From Corynebacterium pseudotuberculosis (lineage in GTDB: Bacteria; Actinomycetota; Actinomycetes; Mycobacteriales; Mycobacteriaceae): 64,000 nt of DNA. The number at the start of each line of letters is the position of its first letter. Position 1 is the first letter of the stretch. The stretch covers positions 682,001 through 746,000 of the forward strand of contig NZ_CP021251.1 of the NCBI RefSeq assembly GCF_002155265.1, given 5' to 3'. The position numbers and the translations under genes are program-made. The notes beneath the pieces are model-generated. The model was given only the letters and a program-made list of their open reading frames with translations. It did no database searches and was not told the origin of the DNA. Positions 53,013 through 62,307 of this stretch are shown here, piece by piece.

Positions 53013-54545
53013 CTATTGCGCCGCTGCCCGTTGCTCAGGGACGGTGAGAGCAGCAATAACAGTAGTTAAAGGCACTGCGAGTGTGAGCGTAAGCGCACCG
53101 ATACCAGAACGTAAGAGCTCTGTGGCCATGATATCGCTGGTCAAAGTTTGTAGGAATGGTCGCTGAGCAGCAAACAAGAGAAGCAGCAATGGTAAGGAAG
53201 CACCTGTGTAGGACAGGACCAAGGTGTAGACCATAGAAGAAATATGGTCGCGCCCCACCTTCATAGCGCCTAGGAAGAGCCGCCACCAGGAAGCATTATG
53301 ATCAAGCTCTGCGAGCTCGTTGACGGTAGAAGACTGCGCAATGGTGACATCATTGAGCACGCCCAGCGCGCCGATAATAAAGCCGCACAGCATCAAACCT
53401 GTGACAGATACGTCTGGTAAATACAAGAGGATCTGCAGGTTGCCTTCATCGCCTAAGCCTCGGAGATGGGTGTTGTCTATGGCAACGTTGGCCAGTAGTG
53501 CTGCCAGCAGCAGCGCAAGGAGCGTTCCGCCTAACGCCGAGGCAGACTTCCAATTAAAACCGTGGACTAGGAATACAACGAGGAACAAAATAACGGCCCC
53601 GCTGAATATCGCTATCCCCGTGGGAGAAGTCCCCAAAAGCAGCGCGGGCAGCGTGAACGTGATCACTACCACCATGGTGATTATCAGGCCGATGAGAGAA
53701 CGCAGGCCGCGCAATGCCGCAAAAAGAATGATGGCTCCGGCAATAAGAATGCCCCATAACGCCAGAGGAACAGTGCGCTGATAGTCGCTGAAAGAGTAAT
53801 GGACAGAAGCATCGTTAGATTGTGCCTGGAGTAAACGAATGTGATCGCCGGTGGCTAGCGTCGCTTCGCCTGGCTGCCCTGAATTGACAATAAGCGTGCG
53901 TTTGCCGGCGTCGTCGCCCTCGGTGATCTCAGCGATATACCAGGTACAGGAGGAATCTGAACCTGGGGTAATGCGTGGCGACGTAGTGAATACTGTTCCA
54001 GATTCCGGTGCCGTGCAGCTTCCTTTTGATTCGGCGACGATCTCGCCGTCTACTTGGTTCTGCCCAAGACTAAAGGTCTTATAAAACTCAGGGGCGATAT
54101 TAGGCTCACCGCTGGGCCATAACTTGAAGACGCCTATGACAGTAACTATTGCCCAGACAGCAAGGAACACAAGGAGGAGGCGTCGCCATGTATCAATGCG
54201 CGACGTCCCGGAATAAAGATCCGTTATCTTAATAAACTTGCTGATCTGGTCAAAGCGGAAACGGCTCTGCGTGAGGGAATGATTGTGTGATTGGGAGTGG
54301 TTTCTCCTCTGAGGCCGACTGCCTCCCCGAGGAGGGGTTCCCACCTGGTGTTTACGCGCCTGAACGCGGTCGTTGTGGGGGCGGCTGCTTGCCATGGAGC
54401 GGCTGCTTGCCTGAACACGGCTGTTGCCCGTGGAACGACGACGTGGCGCAGGTTGCACACTGCGAGCGCTGTGTCCAGGCTGTTGCGAGACTTGACGCTG
54501 CTGTGGCGTCCGCTTTGAACGCGGCGGATTCGTTCCTCGGGCCAT
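53013..54545 (-). CDS. YibE/F-family membrane protein with disordered basic N-terminus
   Basis: This is a 510-residue protein. The first 100 residues are low complexity and rich in Arg, Ser, Pro and Gln (RTPQQRQVSQQPGHSARSVQPAPRRR). One helix and an external domain follow, then seven to eight hydrophobic helices with the YibE/F signature LPDVSVTGLMLCGFIIGALGVLNDVTIAQSSTVNELAEL and MKVGRDHISSMVYTLVLSYTGASLPLLLL. YibE/F proteins have no proven substrate. I chose the ATG at 54545 because GGGAAG lies 8 bases upstream; a GTG at 54560 is the alternative. It lies between alaT and lysX on the same strand and may be in one operon with both. Confidence 0.83.
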   Translation of the reverse strand: MARGTNPPRSKRTPQQRQVSQQPGHSARSVQPAPRRRSTGNSRVQASSRSMASSRPHNDRVQARKHQVGTPPRGGSRPQRRNHSQSHNHSLTQSRFRFDQISKFIKITDLYSGTSRIDTWRRLLLVFLAVWAIVTVIGVFKLWPSGEPNIAPEFYKTFSLGQNQVDGEIVAESKGSCTAPESGTVFTTSPRITPGSDSSCTWYIAEITEGDDAGKRTLIVNSGQPGEATLATGDHIRLLQAQSNDASVHYSFSDYQRTVPLALWGILIAGAIILFAALRGLRSLIGLIITMVVVITFTLPALLLGTSPTGIAIFSGAVILFLVVFLVHGFNWKSASALGGTLLALLLAALLANVAIDNTHLRGLGDEGNLQILLYLPDVSVTGLMLCGFIIGALGVLNDVTIAQSSTVNELAELDHNASWWRLFLGAMKVGRDHISSMVYTLVLSYTGASLPLLLLLFAAQRPFLQTLTSDIMATELLRSGIGALTLTLAVPLTTVIAALTVPEQRAAAQ

Positions 54546-54573
54546 ACTGTGTCTTCCCACTATCGCTAATCCC

Positions 54574-55860
54574 TTACTGCTTATAACTAGAGAGGAAGTT
54601 GCCTAAACGATCCATCGCTACAGCAAGATCGGCTGCCCAGGGGAGTGTGACCACACGGAAATGGTCAGGCTGAGGCCAGTTGAAGCCCGTGCCCTGAACC
54701 ATGAGGATTTTTTCTGCGCGAAGCAGATCGAGCATGAGCTGTGCGTCATCGTGGATGTCATAATAATCCAAGTCAATTTTGGGGAACGCATAGAGTGCTC
54801 CCATCGGCTTTACACAGCTGACTCCGGGAATTTGGTTGAGCTTCTCCCACGCGACGTTGCGCTGCTCCAACAAACGGCCACCTTCGGAGGTGAGCTCATA
54901 GATAGATTGGCGTCCGCCCAGAGCTACTTGAATAGCGTGCTGAGCCGGCACGTTGGAGCACAAGCGGGTCCCTGAGAGCAAGTCGATTCCCTCGATAAAA
55001 CCGTGTGCGTAATGCTTAGGGCCGGTGATAACCATCCAGCCTGCTCGATATCCGGCAACCCGGTAGGCCTTGGATAATCCGTTATATGTGATGCACAGCA
55101 AGTCGGGGGCAAGCGTAGCGATGCTGGTGTGGACGGCGCCGTCATACAGAATACGGTCATAAATCTCATCGGCCAGAATGAGCAGATCGTGTTCCCTGGC
55201 TACCTGGACAATATCGCGGAGAACCTCGGGCGAATAAACAGCGCCCGTGGGGTTATTGGGGTTGATCACCACGATGGCCTTAGTCTTTTCTGTGACCTTT
55301 GAGCGAATATCCTCGATGGAGGGGTTCCAATCGTCGTCTTCGTCGCAAAGATAATGCACAGGAGTACCGCCGGACAGCGAGGTCGCAGCGGTCCACAGTG
55401 GATAATCCGGCATCGGGATGAGGACCTCATCGCCGTTATCCAACAAAGCCTGCATGGTCATCATGATGAGCTCAGAAACACCGTTGCCCAGATACACGTC
55501 GTCTACGTCGAAGGCAGGGAAGCCAGGTATGACCTCGTAGCGTGTGACGATGGCGCGCCGGGCAGGAATGATGCCTTTTGACGTGGAATAGCCTTGCGAC
55601 GTAGAAAGCGCCGCGATCATGTCACGCATGATGACGTCGGGGGCTTCAAAACCAAAGATTGCTGGGTTGCCCGTGTTGAGCTTCAAGATGGTGTTCCCAT
55701 CTAGCTCCATTTTCTCGGCTAACGCAGTCACCGGTCCACGGATTTCATACAGAACGTTTTTGAGCTTGTCCGACTGGTCAAATGTGCGACGCTTACGACG
55801 CAACGGGTTGCCTGCGGAGCCCAGAAGTGCTGATTCGGGAGCGGTGTCTTTTTTACTCAC
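54574..55860 (-). CDS. alaT: PLP-dependent aminotransferase, AlaT type
   Basis: This 428-residue fold-type I aminotransferase has a PLP lysine K264 in the YNGLSKAYRVAGYRAGW motif. Around it are LNTGNPAIFGFEAPDVI, GNGVSELI, PMPDYPLWTAATSLSGG, NPNNPTGAVYSP (PLP-ring Asn) and ADEIYDRI (PLP-nitrogen Asp). The sequence matches the AlaT/AspC group (Rv0337c-like), which in corynebacteria transfers amino groups from alanine and related donors to pyruvate/2-oxo acids. The start is GTG at 55860. The YibE/F gene begins 28 bases after its stop. Confidence 0.92.
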   Translation of the reverse strand: MSKKDTAPESALLGSAGNPLRRKRRTFDQSDKLKNVLYEIRGPVTALAEKMELDGNTILKLNTGNPAIFGFEAPDVIMRDMIAALSTSQGYSTSKGIIPARRAIVTRYEVIPGFPAFDVDDVYLGNGVSELIMMTMQALLDNGDEVLIPMPDYPLWTAATSLSGGTPVHYLCDEDDDWNPSIEDIRSKVTEKTKAIVVINPNNPTGAVYSPEVLRDIVQVAREHDLLILADEIYDRILYDGAVHTSIATLAPDLLCITYNGLSKAYRVAGYRAGWMVITGPKHYAHGFIEGIDLLSGTRLCSNVPAQHAIQVALGGRQSIYELTSEGGRLLEQRNVAWEKLNQIPGVSCVKPMGALYAFPKIDLDYYDIHDDAQLMLDLLRAEKILMVQGTGFNWPQPDHFRVVTLPWAADLAVAMDRLGNFLSSYKQ

Positions 55861-56586
55861 CCGCCCAATGTTGCCACTTTTCTTGGGTAATTAACAGGCC
55901 GTTGGTGTTGTGCAGGTAAGCCTTAGAGATTAAGGACAAACCACAGTGCATTGCTGGGGCAGGCGAATCTACTAAGTCTGCATTCTTTTGCTGTGATTGC
56001 TCTGGGGACGGCTTAACGGCATTGGGGAACAAAGAGGACGGTTGCGCCGTTAAGTGCGTAACGCCATGGCAGGAGCCTGTTGCTTGATGTGCGCTATCGG
56101 CGGGCAGTTATGGGAAAAGTGGCCAAGAACACTGGCCGAACGCCGTTAAATTTTGTGTGATGCGTAACAGTGAAAAGTTGTTTCATCCCGTTCCTGCCAG
56201 CATATATTAGAAAAAATAGTACATCAACCGTTTGATGGACAAAAATATTAGATGCAATTTTTATTCAATAGAACATGCATTTGAATTTTTTAAAATTGCA
56301 TGTAGTCAGCCCGATTTGTTCACGGGCTGGGGTTAAAAATCGGGGGAGTGTAATAATTGTTTTCAATTCGACATTTTTTTGAAGTGGGGTAGTACGGGGT
56401 AAATCTCTTCTCGCTTCCTTTTGTTAGTGTCGGGCGTCACAGTCCGTTTTTTCTGTTATCTATCTAATACCACCTGAAGGGGGCGTTTTGTGGGGCTGTT
56501 TTTCTGTGAAAAAATGCATTTACCCAGTTAGAAACCTTTGCGCTAGTTGCGTGGCGGGGGTGGTTTTGGAGTTCACATTTAGATTA
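55861..56586. other. AT-rich 726-bp intergenic region with several dyads
   Basis: No gene is recognised here. From about 56160 it is visibly more AT-rich than the neighbours. Dyads seen: CATCAA-CCGT-TTGATG (56222-56237), ACATGCA (56273-56279) with TGCATGT (56297-56303), and CAGCCCG (56307-56313) with CGGGCTG (56323-56329). These could be operators or RNA stems for the divergently read alaT and DMT-permease genes. The permease frame can be opened up to 56488, but the extra peptide has no transporter character. Confidence 0.55.
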
Positions 56587-57777
56587 ATGCGAACTGTGAA
56601 TTTATCTGTAGCATCCGAAAACGTGAATGCGACCAAATCACTAAATCAGACCCTGCCGGTCAAAAAAGTTGGACACGGCAAAGCAGTCCTGATTATTGCC
56701 CTGGGTACCGCGTGCCTAGCCTTTACCCCGATCTGGGTCAAGGCTTCGAACATGGATCCGGCAACTCAGGCGTTCCTACGAGTCTTGATTGGCTTCCTTG
56801 TTCTGTTGCCGATCGGCCTGTGGGAAATTAAAAACAAGCAAGCCCTGCCTAAGAAGGGCGTGGCGATGTCTATCGCCGCTGGTTTGTTCCTCGGTGTGGA
56901 CTTCACCGCTTGGAACTATTCCATCTTCTACGTTGGTGCCGGCATCGCCGCGATTCTCCTGAACCTTCAGGTTATCGTTGTGCCGATGCTCACCGCGATC
57001 TTTGATAAATACAAGATTCCGCCGGTGTTCCTGATCCTGGTCCCCATCATGTTCGTGGGTGTTTTGCTCACTGGTGGTGTCCTTGAGTCTGCAGAATCTA
57101 CAGGTCCTGCCACAATTTACGGTATTAAGACCTCTACTCTGGGCACCATGCTTGGCCTGACCTCGGGTATCTGCTATTCCTTCTACCTGTACTTCTCCCG
57201 TAAGGCTGGAACCACAGCCCCGCGCAAGGACCTTTATGTGCAGCCCATGATGTACACCATGGCAGCACAGATGGTTGCTCCCTTCACGTGGGCTCACATT
57301 GGATCCCCACGTGGTGGCCTAGACTTCACCCACGGTGTCTTGGTTAACGGACAGCTCCCCATGGTTGATCCTGAGAATACTGTTGGCGATCCCCTCAACA
57401 TGATGAACTGGATCTCCCTTATCTCCCTCGCAATTTTGGGCCAGGCTATCGCATGGACCTTTGTTCAGTGGGGAACCGTTTGGCTAGACCCGACCTTGTC
57501 TGCAGGTATCCTCCTGCTCTCCCCTGTGAGCTCGGTTGTTATTGCATGGCCGCTGTTCGGTGAGATCCCATCCATCCTGCAGTTCGTTGGTATCTTGATG
57601 ATTCTGGGAACAGTGATGTATCAGAATGGACTGTTTGACAAGTTCTTTGGAAATAAGAAGAAAACAGCAGCGCCAGCGGCGCCGGGGGACAACATAGAAG
57701 AGCAACTGGTAAGAGAAGGATTGGCGCCAGGACGTAGTCCTGATGAGGCTAGACCTTTGCCAGGTGATCGTCCCTAA
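56587..57777 (+). CDS. DMT-superfamily permease (EamA type)
   Basis: This drug/metabolite transporter of about 396 residues has ten helices in two EamA repeats: residues about 35-175 (ALGTACLAFTPIWVKASN, then GLFLGVDFTAWNYSIFYVGAGIAAILLNLQVIVVP) and about 190-370 (GLTSGICYSFYLYFSR, then ILLLSPVSSVVIAWPLFGE). The tail is hydrophilic. A substrate cannot be named; amino acids, purines or polyamines are typical. The start is uncertain (ATG at 56587 or the GTG three codons later); GGAG lies about 14 bases before the ATG. It precedes the urease operon but is separated from it by a terminator, so it is not clearly part of it. Confidence 0.84.
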   Translation: MRTVNLSVASENVNATKSLNQTLPVKKVGHGKAVLIIALGTACLAFTPIWVKASNMDPATQAFLRVLIGFLVLLPIGLWEIKNKQALPKKGVAMSIAAGLFLGVDFTAWNYSIFYVGAGIAAILLNLQVIVVPMLTAIFDKYKIPPVFLILVPIMFVGVLLTGGVLESAESTGPATIYGIKTSTLGTMLGLTSGICYSFYLYFSRKAGTTAPRKDLYVQPMMYTMAAQMVAPFTWAHIGSPRGGLDFTHGVLVNGQLPMVDPENTVGDPLNMMNWISLISLAILGQAIAWTFVQWGTVWLDPTLSAGILLLSPVSSVVIAWPLFGEIPSILQFVGILMILGTVMYQNGLFDKFFGNKKKTAAPAAPGDNIEEQLVREGLAPGRSPDEARPLPGDRP

Positions 57778-57789
57778 TTAAAACCTTCG

Positions 57790-57828
57790 AGCCGGCACAT
57801 GATGTTGCTTCACGTGCCGGCTTCCTTT
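57790..57828 (+). terminator. Rho-independent terminator after the DMT permease gene
   Basis: Perfect arms AGCCGGCAC (57790-57798) and GTGCCGGCT (57814-57822) are followed by TCCTTTGA. The T-run is modest, but placement just after the stop is good. It separates the permease from ureA. Confidence 0.72.
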
Positions 57829-57874
57829 GAGATAAGGGTGTTTTCACACGAGCGTGCCACACCCTGAAAAGAAG

Positions 57875-57915
57875 AAGTTCCATTATCGCTGTACAGTAAA
57901 GGAACTTTTCATAAT
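57875..57915 (+). promoter_or_regulatory. Candidate ureA promoter with overlapping operator dyad
   Basis: A CATAAT box (57910-57915) lies 24 bases before the ureA ATG and may be a -10 element. Upstream is a dyad of AAGTTCC (57875-57881) and GGAACTT (57901-57907) with CTGTACAG, an 8-bp palindrome, centred at 57892 inside it. A regulator bound here would cover the -35/-10 region. No AmtR-type box (CTAT-N6-ATAG) was found by eye. Confidence 0.4.
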
Positions 57916-57939
57916 TCCACTTTCCTATGGAGGATTCTC

Positions 57940-58242
57940 ATGCACCTCACCCAACGTGAACAAGATAAGCTCATGATTGTTGTGGCTGCTGATGTAGCTC
58001 GGCGTCGTAAAGAGCGCGGCCTCAAGCTCAATCACCCAGAAGCCGTTGCAATTATCACCGCTGAGCTCTTGGAAGGGGCTCGCGACGGCAAAACCGTGGC
58101 CCAACTTATGAGCGAGGGCGTGACTATCTTAACTCGCGATGACGTCATGGAAGGCGTACCGGAGATGATCTCCGATGTTCAGGTAGAGGCCACCTTCCCC
58201 GATGGAACCAAGCTGGTTACCGTCCACAAACCGATTCGCTAA
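57940..58242 (+). CDS. ureA: Urease gamma subunit
   Basis: This 100-residue UreA is the smallest structural subunit of the (UreABC)3 nickel enzyme that hydrolyses urea to ammonia and carbamate. Conserved: [13 protein letters not shown] at the start, [19 protein letters not shown] and [15 protein letters not shown], with [27 protein letters not shown] at the end. It is full length. TGGAGG lies 6 bases before the ATG. It is the first gene of ureABC-EFGD; ureB follows after 28 bases. Confidence 0.98.
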   Translation: MHLTQREQDKLMIVVAADVARRRKERGLKLNHPEAVAIITAELLEGARDGKTVAQLMSEGVTILTRDDVMEGVPEMISDVQVEATFPDGTKLVTVHKPIR

Positions 58243-58270
58243 CAGCGCTGAAGCTTTAAGGAGACACAAC

Positions 58271-58582
58271 ATGATCCCTGGTGAGTACTTCATCTCTGAT
58301 GCCGCCCCCATCATCATGAACGAAGGCCGTGAATCCATCACAATCGTGGTGACTAATAAAGGCGACCGCCCCGTACAGGTCGGTTCACACTTCCACTTCG
58401 CTGAGGCGAACTCCGAGCTGGAATTCGACCGCGAAGCCGCTATGGGCAAGCGCCTCGACATCCCGGCTGGTACCGCAGTGCGCCTCGAACCGGGTGACTC
58501 GCGCACCGTTGAACTCATTGATTTTGCTGGTACCCGTGAAGTCTATGGGTTTAATAACAAAGTCAACGGAAAACTTGATTAA
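58271..58582 (+). CDS. ureB: Urease beta subunit
   Basis: This is a 103-residue UreB ([47 protein letters not shown]), the jelly-roll-like subunit joining alpha and gamma. [27 protein letters not shown] is the conserved core. AAGGAG lies 8 bases before the ATG at 58271. A longer frame from 58202 overlaps ureA and is not used. ureC starts 67 bases after its stop. Confidence 0.97.
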   Translation: MIPGEYFISDAAPIIMNEGRESITIVVTNKGDRPVQVGSHFHFAEANSELEFDREAAMGKRLDIPAGTAVRLEPGDSRTVELIDFAGTREVYGFNNKVNGKLD

Positions 58583-58649
58583 CCTGCGCAGACATTCAAA
58601 ATACAACCCCACAAACAGCGCACATTAAGGTTTAGAGGAGCAAAGCACA

Positions 58650-60359
58650 ATGTCTTTTGAAATGAGTCGGCGTCAGTATGCAGAGCTGAATGGTCCGACC
58701 ACCGGCGACGGAATCCGTTTGGCTGATACAGAGCTCATTGCCGTTGTTGAAAAGGATCTTACTCAGTACGGCGACGAGGTCTCCTTCGGCGGCGGAAAAG
58801 TTATCCGCGACGGCATGGGTCAAAACTCGCGCGTCGAGGCAGATCAGGTCCCGGACCTGGTTATCACGAACACCATTATCGTGGACTACACCGGTATTTA
58901 CTCTGCTGATATTGCTGTGAAAGACGGCAAGATCATGAAGATCGGTAAAGCGGGCAACCCCGATATTATGGACAACATCGACATCATCGTCGGTGTGGGT
59001 ACGGAAGTTATTGGTGGCGAAGGCAAGATTGTCACTGCTGGCGCTATTGATACGCACATCCACTTTATTTCCCCGGAACAGGTGGAAGCTGCGCTGGACA
59101 ACGGTACAACCACCCTTATCGGTGGCGGAACTGGCCCGGTTGATTCCACCAACGCTACTACCGTTACCGCAGGTGCTGCCAACATCACCAAGATGATTGA
59201 GGCTTCCCGCGACTTCTCCGTGAACGTCGGTTTCTTGGGTAAGGGACACGCCTCAAACCCTGAGCGTCTGCGTGAGCAGATTCGAGCAGGCGCTATCGGC
59301 CTGAAGATTCACGAGGACTGGGGTGCTACCGCTAACACCATCGACAACGCACTGACTGTTGCGGATGAGATGGACGTTCAGGTTGCCATCCACACCGATA
59401 CCCTCAACGAGGGCGGTTTCGCGGACAACACCATTGCGGCTTTCAAAGATCGCGTTATCCACACCTTCCACACTGAAGGCGCTGGCGGCGGACATGCCCC
59501 GGATATTCTGAAGGTAGCTGGTCTGCCTAACGTTCTTCCTGCATCCACCAACCCAACGCTTCCGTTTACCGTGAACACGATGGATGAGCACCTTGACATG
59601 ATCATGGTGTGCCACCATCTCAATGCTGATCTTCCCGAGGATATTGCGTTTGCTGATTCGCGTATTCGTAAGGAAACCATTGCGGCAGAAGATGTTCTGC
59701 ACGATATGGGCGTCTTGGCAATCACTTCTTCTGACTCCCAAGCAATGGGCCGAGTTGGCGAGGTTGTCCTGCGCACATGGCAGGTTGCTCACCGCATGAA
59801 GCAGCAGCGTGGCCCGCTTGAGGGCGATACCGTTAACAACGACAACGAGCGCATTAAGCGTTACATCGCTAAGTACACCATCAACCCGGCTATTGCCGCT
59901 GGCGTCGCAGATACCATTGGTTCTGTTGAAGAAGGAAAGCTGGCTGACCTGGTTGTTTGGGACCCTGCTTACTTTGGCGTGAAGCCAAGCATCGTGCTCA
60001 AGTCCGGTATCATCGCGCGCTCCATCATGGGTGATGCCAATGCCTCGATCCCGACTCCACAGCCACGTACTATGCGCTACTCCTTTGGCGCTCGCGGCGC
60101 AGCTGCCGGTCGTACCTCTGTTACCTTCCTTCCCACAGCAGCTTTTGAGGCTGGCATACCTGAGAAGCTGGGGATTGATCGTAAGTTTGTTGAGGCAAAG
60201 AACATGCGCGAGATCTCTAAAGCTGATCTGAAGTACAACAACGCAACGCCAGATATCAAGGTTGATCCAGAGACCTATGAGCTGACGGTTGATGGAAAGA
60301 AGGTTACTTCTGAGGCTGCTACAGAACTGCCGATGACTCAGCGTTACTTCCTGTTCTAG
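58650..60359 (+). CDS. ureC: Urease alpha (catalytic) subunit
   Basis: This 569-residue UreC amidohydrolase holds the bi-nickel site. The metal ligands and neighbours are visible: H136 and H138 in DTHIHF, the lysine carbamylated to bridge the nickels, K219 in GLKIHEDWG, and the flap/catalytic His motif MVCHHLN about residue 320. [12 protein letters not shown] and NPAIAAGV are also conserved. Full length, no gaps. AGGAG lies 8 bases before the ATG. Nickel must be inserted by UreEFGD, encoded downstream beyond a terminator. Confidence 0.98.
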   Translation: MSFEMSRRQYAELNGPTTGDGIRLADTELIAVVEKDLTQYGDEVSFGGGKVIRDGMGQNSRVEADQVPDLVITNTIIVDYTGIYSADIAVKDGKIMKIGKAGNPDIMDNIDIIVGVGTEVIGGEGKIVTAGAIDTHIHFISPEQVEAALDNGTTTLIGGGTGPVDSTNATTVTAGAANITKMIEASRDFSVNVGFLGKGHASNPERLREQIRAGAIGLKIHEDWGATANTIDNALTVADEMDVQVAIHTDTLNEGGFADNTIAAFKDRVIHTFHTEGAGGGHAPDILKVAGLPNVLPASTNPTLPFTVNTMDEHLDMIMVCHHLNADLPEDIAFADSRIRKETIAAEDVLHDMGVLAITSSDSQAMGRVGEVVLRTWQVAHRMKQQRGPLEGDTVNNDNERIKRYIAKYTINPAIAAGVADTIGSVEEGKLADLVVWDPAYFGVKPSIVLKSGIIARSIMGDANASIPTPQPRTMRYSFGARGAAAGRTSVTFLPTAAFEAGIPEKLGIDRKFVEAKNMREISKADLKYNNATPDIKVDPETYELTVDGKKVTSEAATELPMTQRYFLF

Positions 60360-60424
60360 TATTAATTCGGATAGCCACCGGAATGTCCTAGTACATGTGG
60401 ACAATTCGCTGGAATTAAGGAATG

Positions 60425-60465
60425 AGGCGGAACCGGTGTAAGCGCACACTGGTTCCGCCTTTTTA
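60425..60465 (+). terminator. Strong terminator inside the urease cluster (after ureC)
   Basis: A 15-bp stem (AGGCGGAACCGGTGT at 60425-60439, ACACTGGTTCCGCCT at 60446-60460, one G-U) with a 6-base loop is followed by TTTT to 60463. It lies 28 bases before the ureE start. It should lower transcription of the accessory genes relative to ureABC. Confidence 0.88.
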
Positions 60466-60492
60466 ACAGAACTTCGCAGAAAGTATTTTAAA

Positions 60493-60969
60493 TTGATTAT
60501 TACTGAGATACAGGGCAACCTTAATCACCTGGCATCGGAAGAACGTGATGCACTGGAGTTGGATGCAGTCATCTTTGATAATGAGACACGGTTAAAGCGA
60601 GTGCAGCGTGTAACCACGGAAAGTGGCGCAGAGTATGCATTGCGTTTGGGTAATGAACTCCGTGAGATCAAGGATGGCGATATCTTGGCCAAAGAAGATA
60701 ACAAGGTAATTGTGGCTCGAATTGCCGCCACCGATGTCTTAGTTATTACGCCTCGTGATATCAGGGAAGCTTTGGCTGTCGCCCACACCCTGGGCAACCG
60801 GCACTTGCAGGCTCAATTCTTTGATCAGGATAGCGTCTTTGGCAAGGCTGCCATGGTGGTGCGTTTTGATCACACGGTAGAGCACTACTTGGAGCACGCG
60901 GGCGTGGAATACACGCGAGGCGATTATGTTATGCCTGAGGCATTCCGTCATGCAGAGCATAGCCACTAG
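60493..60969 (+). CDS. ureE: Urease accessory protein UreE (nickel chaperone)
   Basis: This is a 158-residue UreE with the N-terminal peptide-binding-like half (MIITEIQG through DGDIL) and a C-terminal ferredoxin-like half (IAATDVLVITPRD, GNRHLQAQF with the metal-binding His). It ends in a short HAEHSH nickel-binding tail, shorter than the His-rich tails of some species. It delivers nickel to UreG. Start is TTG at 60493, whose first residues MIIT match the family; AGAAAG lies 10 bases before. Its end overlaps the ureF start. Confidence 0.93.
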   Translation: MIITEIQGNLNHLASEERDALELDAVIFDNETRLKRVQRVTTESGAEYALRLGNELREIKDGDILAKEDNKVIVARIAATDVLVITPRDIREALAVAHTLGNRHLQAQFFDQDSVFGKAAMVVRFDHTVEHYLEHAGVEYTRGDYVMPEAFRHAEHSH

Positions 60970-61669
60970 TGCCCGAACCGAGTTGGTTATTTGGCACCTT
61001 ACTGACTCGGCTTTGCCCACAGGTGGATTCGCGCATTCTGCAGGTCTAGAGACCTTCATCCAATCGGGTGAAGTCCATGACCCGGATTCCTATAAGCACT
61101 GGTTGCATGGTTATTTGCGGCAGGCAAGTTTTGCCGAGGCGCTAGCTGTGCGTTTTGCCGCTGAGCTTGCACAGTCTGGGCTGGATTGTGCAGAGGCGCA
61201 GCCTTTACTGAAGGAACTGGATCAGCTGGTTCATGCCTGCCAAACTCCTAAGCAGGTGCGTACTTCCATGAATTCTATGGGAAAGCGCATGTCAAAGGTT
61301 GCAGCTACTATCTCTCCTGATCAGCCCATGGTGGCGGAGTACTGCCGTGCGGTATCAGCCGGAGAAATGCGTGGAAACCCTGCTATCGCTGCTGGTTTGG
61401 TTCTTGGCTCTGAGGGAGTCTCGCCGGAGAGAGCCGTTATGGCGTACCTCATGCAGATGGCCAATTCCATGACTCAGAATGCTATCCGCGCGATTCCGCT
61501 GGGACAAGATGCTGGGCAAAGGGTATTGGTAAGTGCTTACCAGGCTGTTATGGAATCAGCCGAGATGACTATGTCTCACGGAGTGGCGGATCTGGGTGTA
61601 GTCGCCCCAAGGTTAGAAGTTGCGCAGATGCAGCATGAGATGCTGCGTAGTCGCATGTTTATGTCTTAA
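60950..61669 (+). CDS. ureF: Urease accessory protein UreF
   Basis: This is a UreF of about 239 residues, an all-helical scaffold that joins UreD-bound urease with UreG and gates GTP-driven nickel transfer. Signature: [28 protein letters not shown] at the start, [11 protein letters not shown] in the middle, and [21 protein letters not shown] near the end. The ATG at 60950 (TGAGG 10 bases upstream) overlaps ureE by 20 bases. A longer start at 60926 is possible. Confidence 0.94.
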   Translation: MQSIATSARTELVIWHLTDSALPTGGFAHSAGLETFIQSGEVHDPDSYKHWLHGYLRQASFAEALAVRFAAELAQSGLDCAEAQPLLKELDQLVHACQTPKQVRTSMNSMGKRMSKVAATISPDQPMVAEYCRAVSAGEMRGNPAIAAGLVLGSEGVSPERAVMAYLMQMANSMTQNAIRAIPLGQDAGQRVLVSAYQAVMESAEMTMSHGVADLGVVAPRLEVAQMQHEMLRSRMFMS

Positions 61670-61692
61670 AAAGTTTGAAGGAAAGTTCTACG

Positions 61693-62307
61693 ATGAGTGT
61701 TATTAAAATTGGTGTTGGCGGTCCAGTCGGGTCGGGTAAGACTGCATTAATTGAGCGAATCACCCGCGCACTGGATGGCAAGATTTCTATGGCTGCCATT
61801 ACTAATGATATCTACACCACCGAGGACGCAAAGATCCTCGCGCGCGAAGGTCTTTTGCCGGAGGATCGCATCATTGGTGTGGAAACCGGCGGCTGCCCAC
61901 ATACGGCTATCCGCGAAGATACGTCGATGAATGATGCAGCTTTTGAAGAACTAGTTAGGCGTCACCCTGACCTTGAGCTGGTCTTTATGGAATCGGGCGG
62001 AGACAACCTATCTGCGACATTTAGCCCCGAACTCGTGGATTTTTCTATCTATATCATTGACGTTGCTCAAGGTGAGAAGATTCCGCGCAAGGCTGGTCAG
62101 GGCATGATCAAGTCGGACTTGTTTGTGATCAACAAGACTGACCTTGCTCCGTATGTAGGGGCAGACCTCAAGGTGATGGAAGATGATTCCAAGGTCTTCC
62201 GCGGCGATAAACCTTTTGTTCTCACAAATCTCAAGACGGACGAGGGCCTGGACAAGGTTATCGATTGGATCCGTCATGATGTGTTAATGCTTGACCTGGC
62301 GGATTAA
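61693..62307 (+). CDS. ureG: Urease accessory GTPase UreG
   Basis: This 204-residue SIMIBI-class GTPase powers nickel insertion. The Walker A motif is [11 protein letters not shown], the metal-binding CPH site lies in [13 protein letters not shown], and [15 protein letters not shown] with [13 protein letters not shown] are the switch/base-recognition regions. Full length. GAAGGA precedes the ATG at 61693; a longer in-frame start at 61675 adds six residues and is less likely. ureD begins right at its stop. Confidence 0.97.
   Translation: MSVIKIGVGGPVGSGKTALIERITRALDGKISMAAITNDIYTTEDAKILAREGLLPEDRIIGVETGGCPHTAIREDTSMNDAAFEELVRRHPDLELVFMESGGDNLSATFSPELVDFSIYIIDVAQGEKIPRKAGQGMIKSDLFVINKTDLAPYVGADLKVMEDDSKVFRGDKPFVLTNLKTDEGLDKVIDWIRHDVLMLDLAD

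Noticed and set aside
57829..57939. An AmtR box upstream of ureA
   Set aside because: I looked for CTAT-N6-ATAG type sequence and did not find one; the only dyad present is different.
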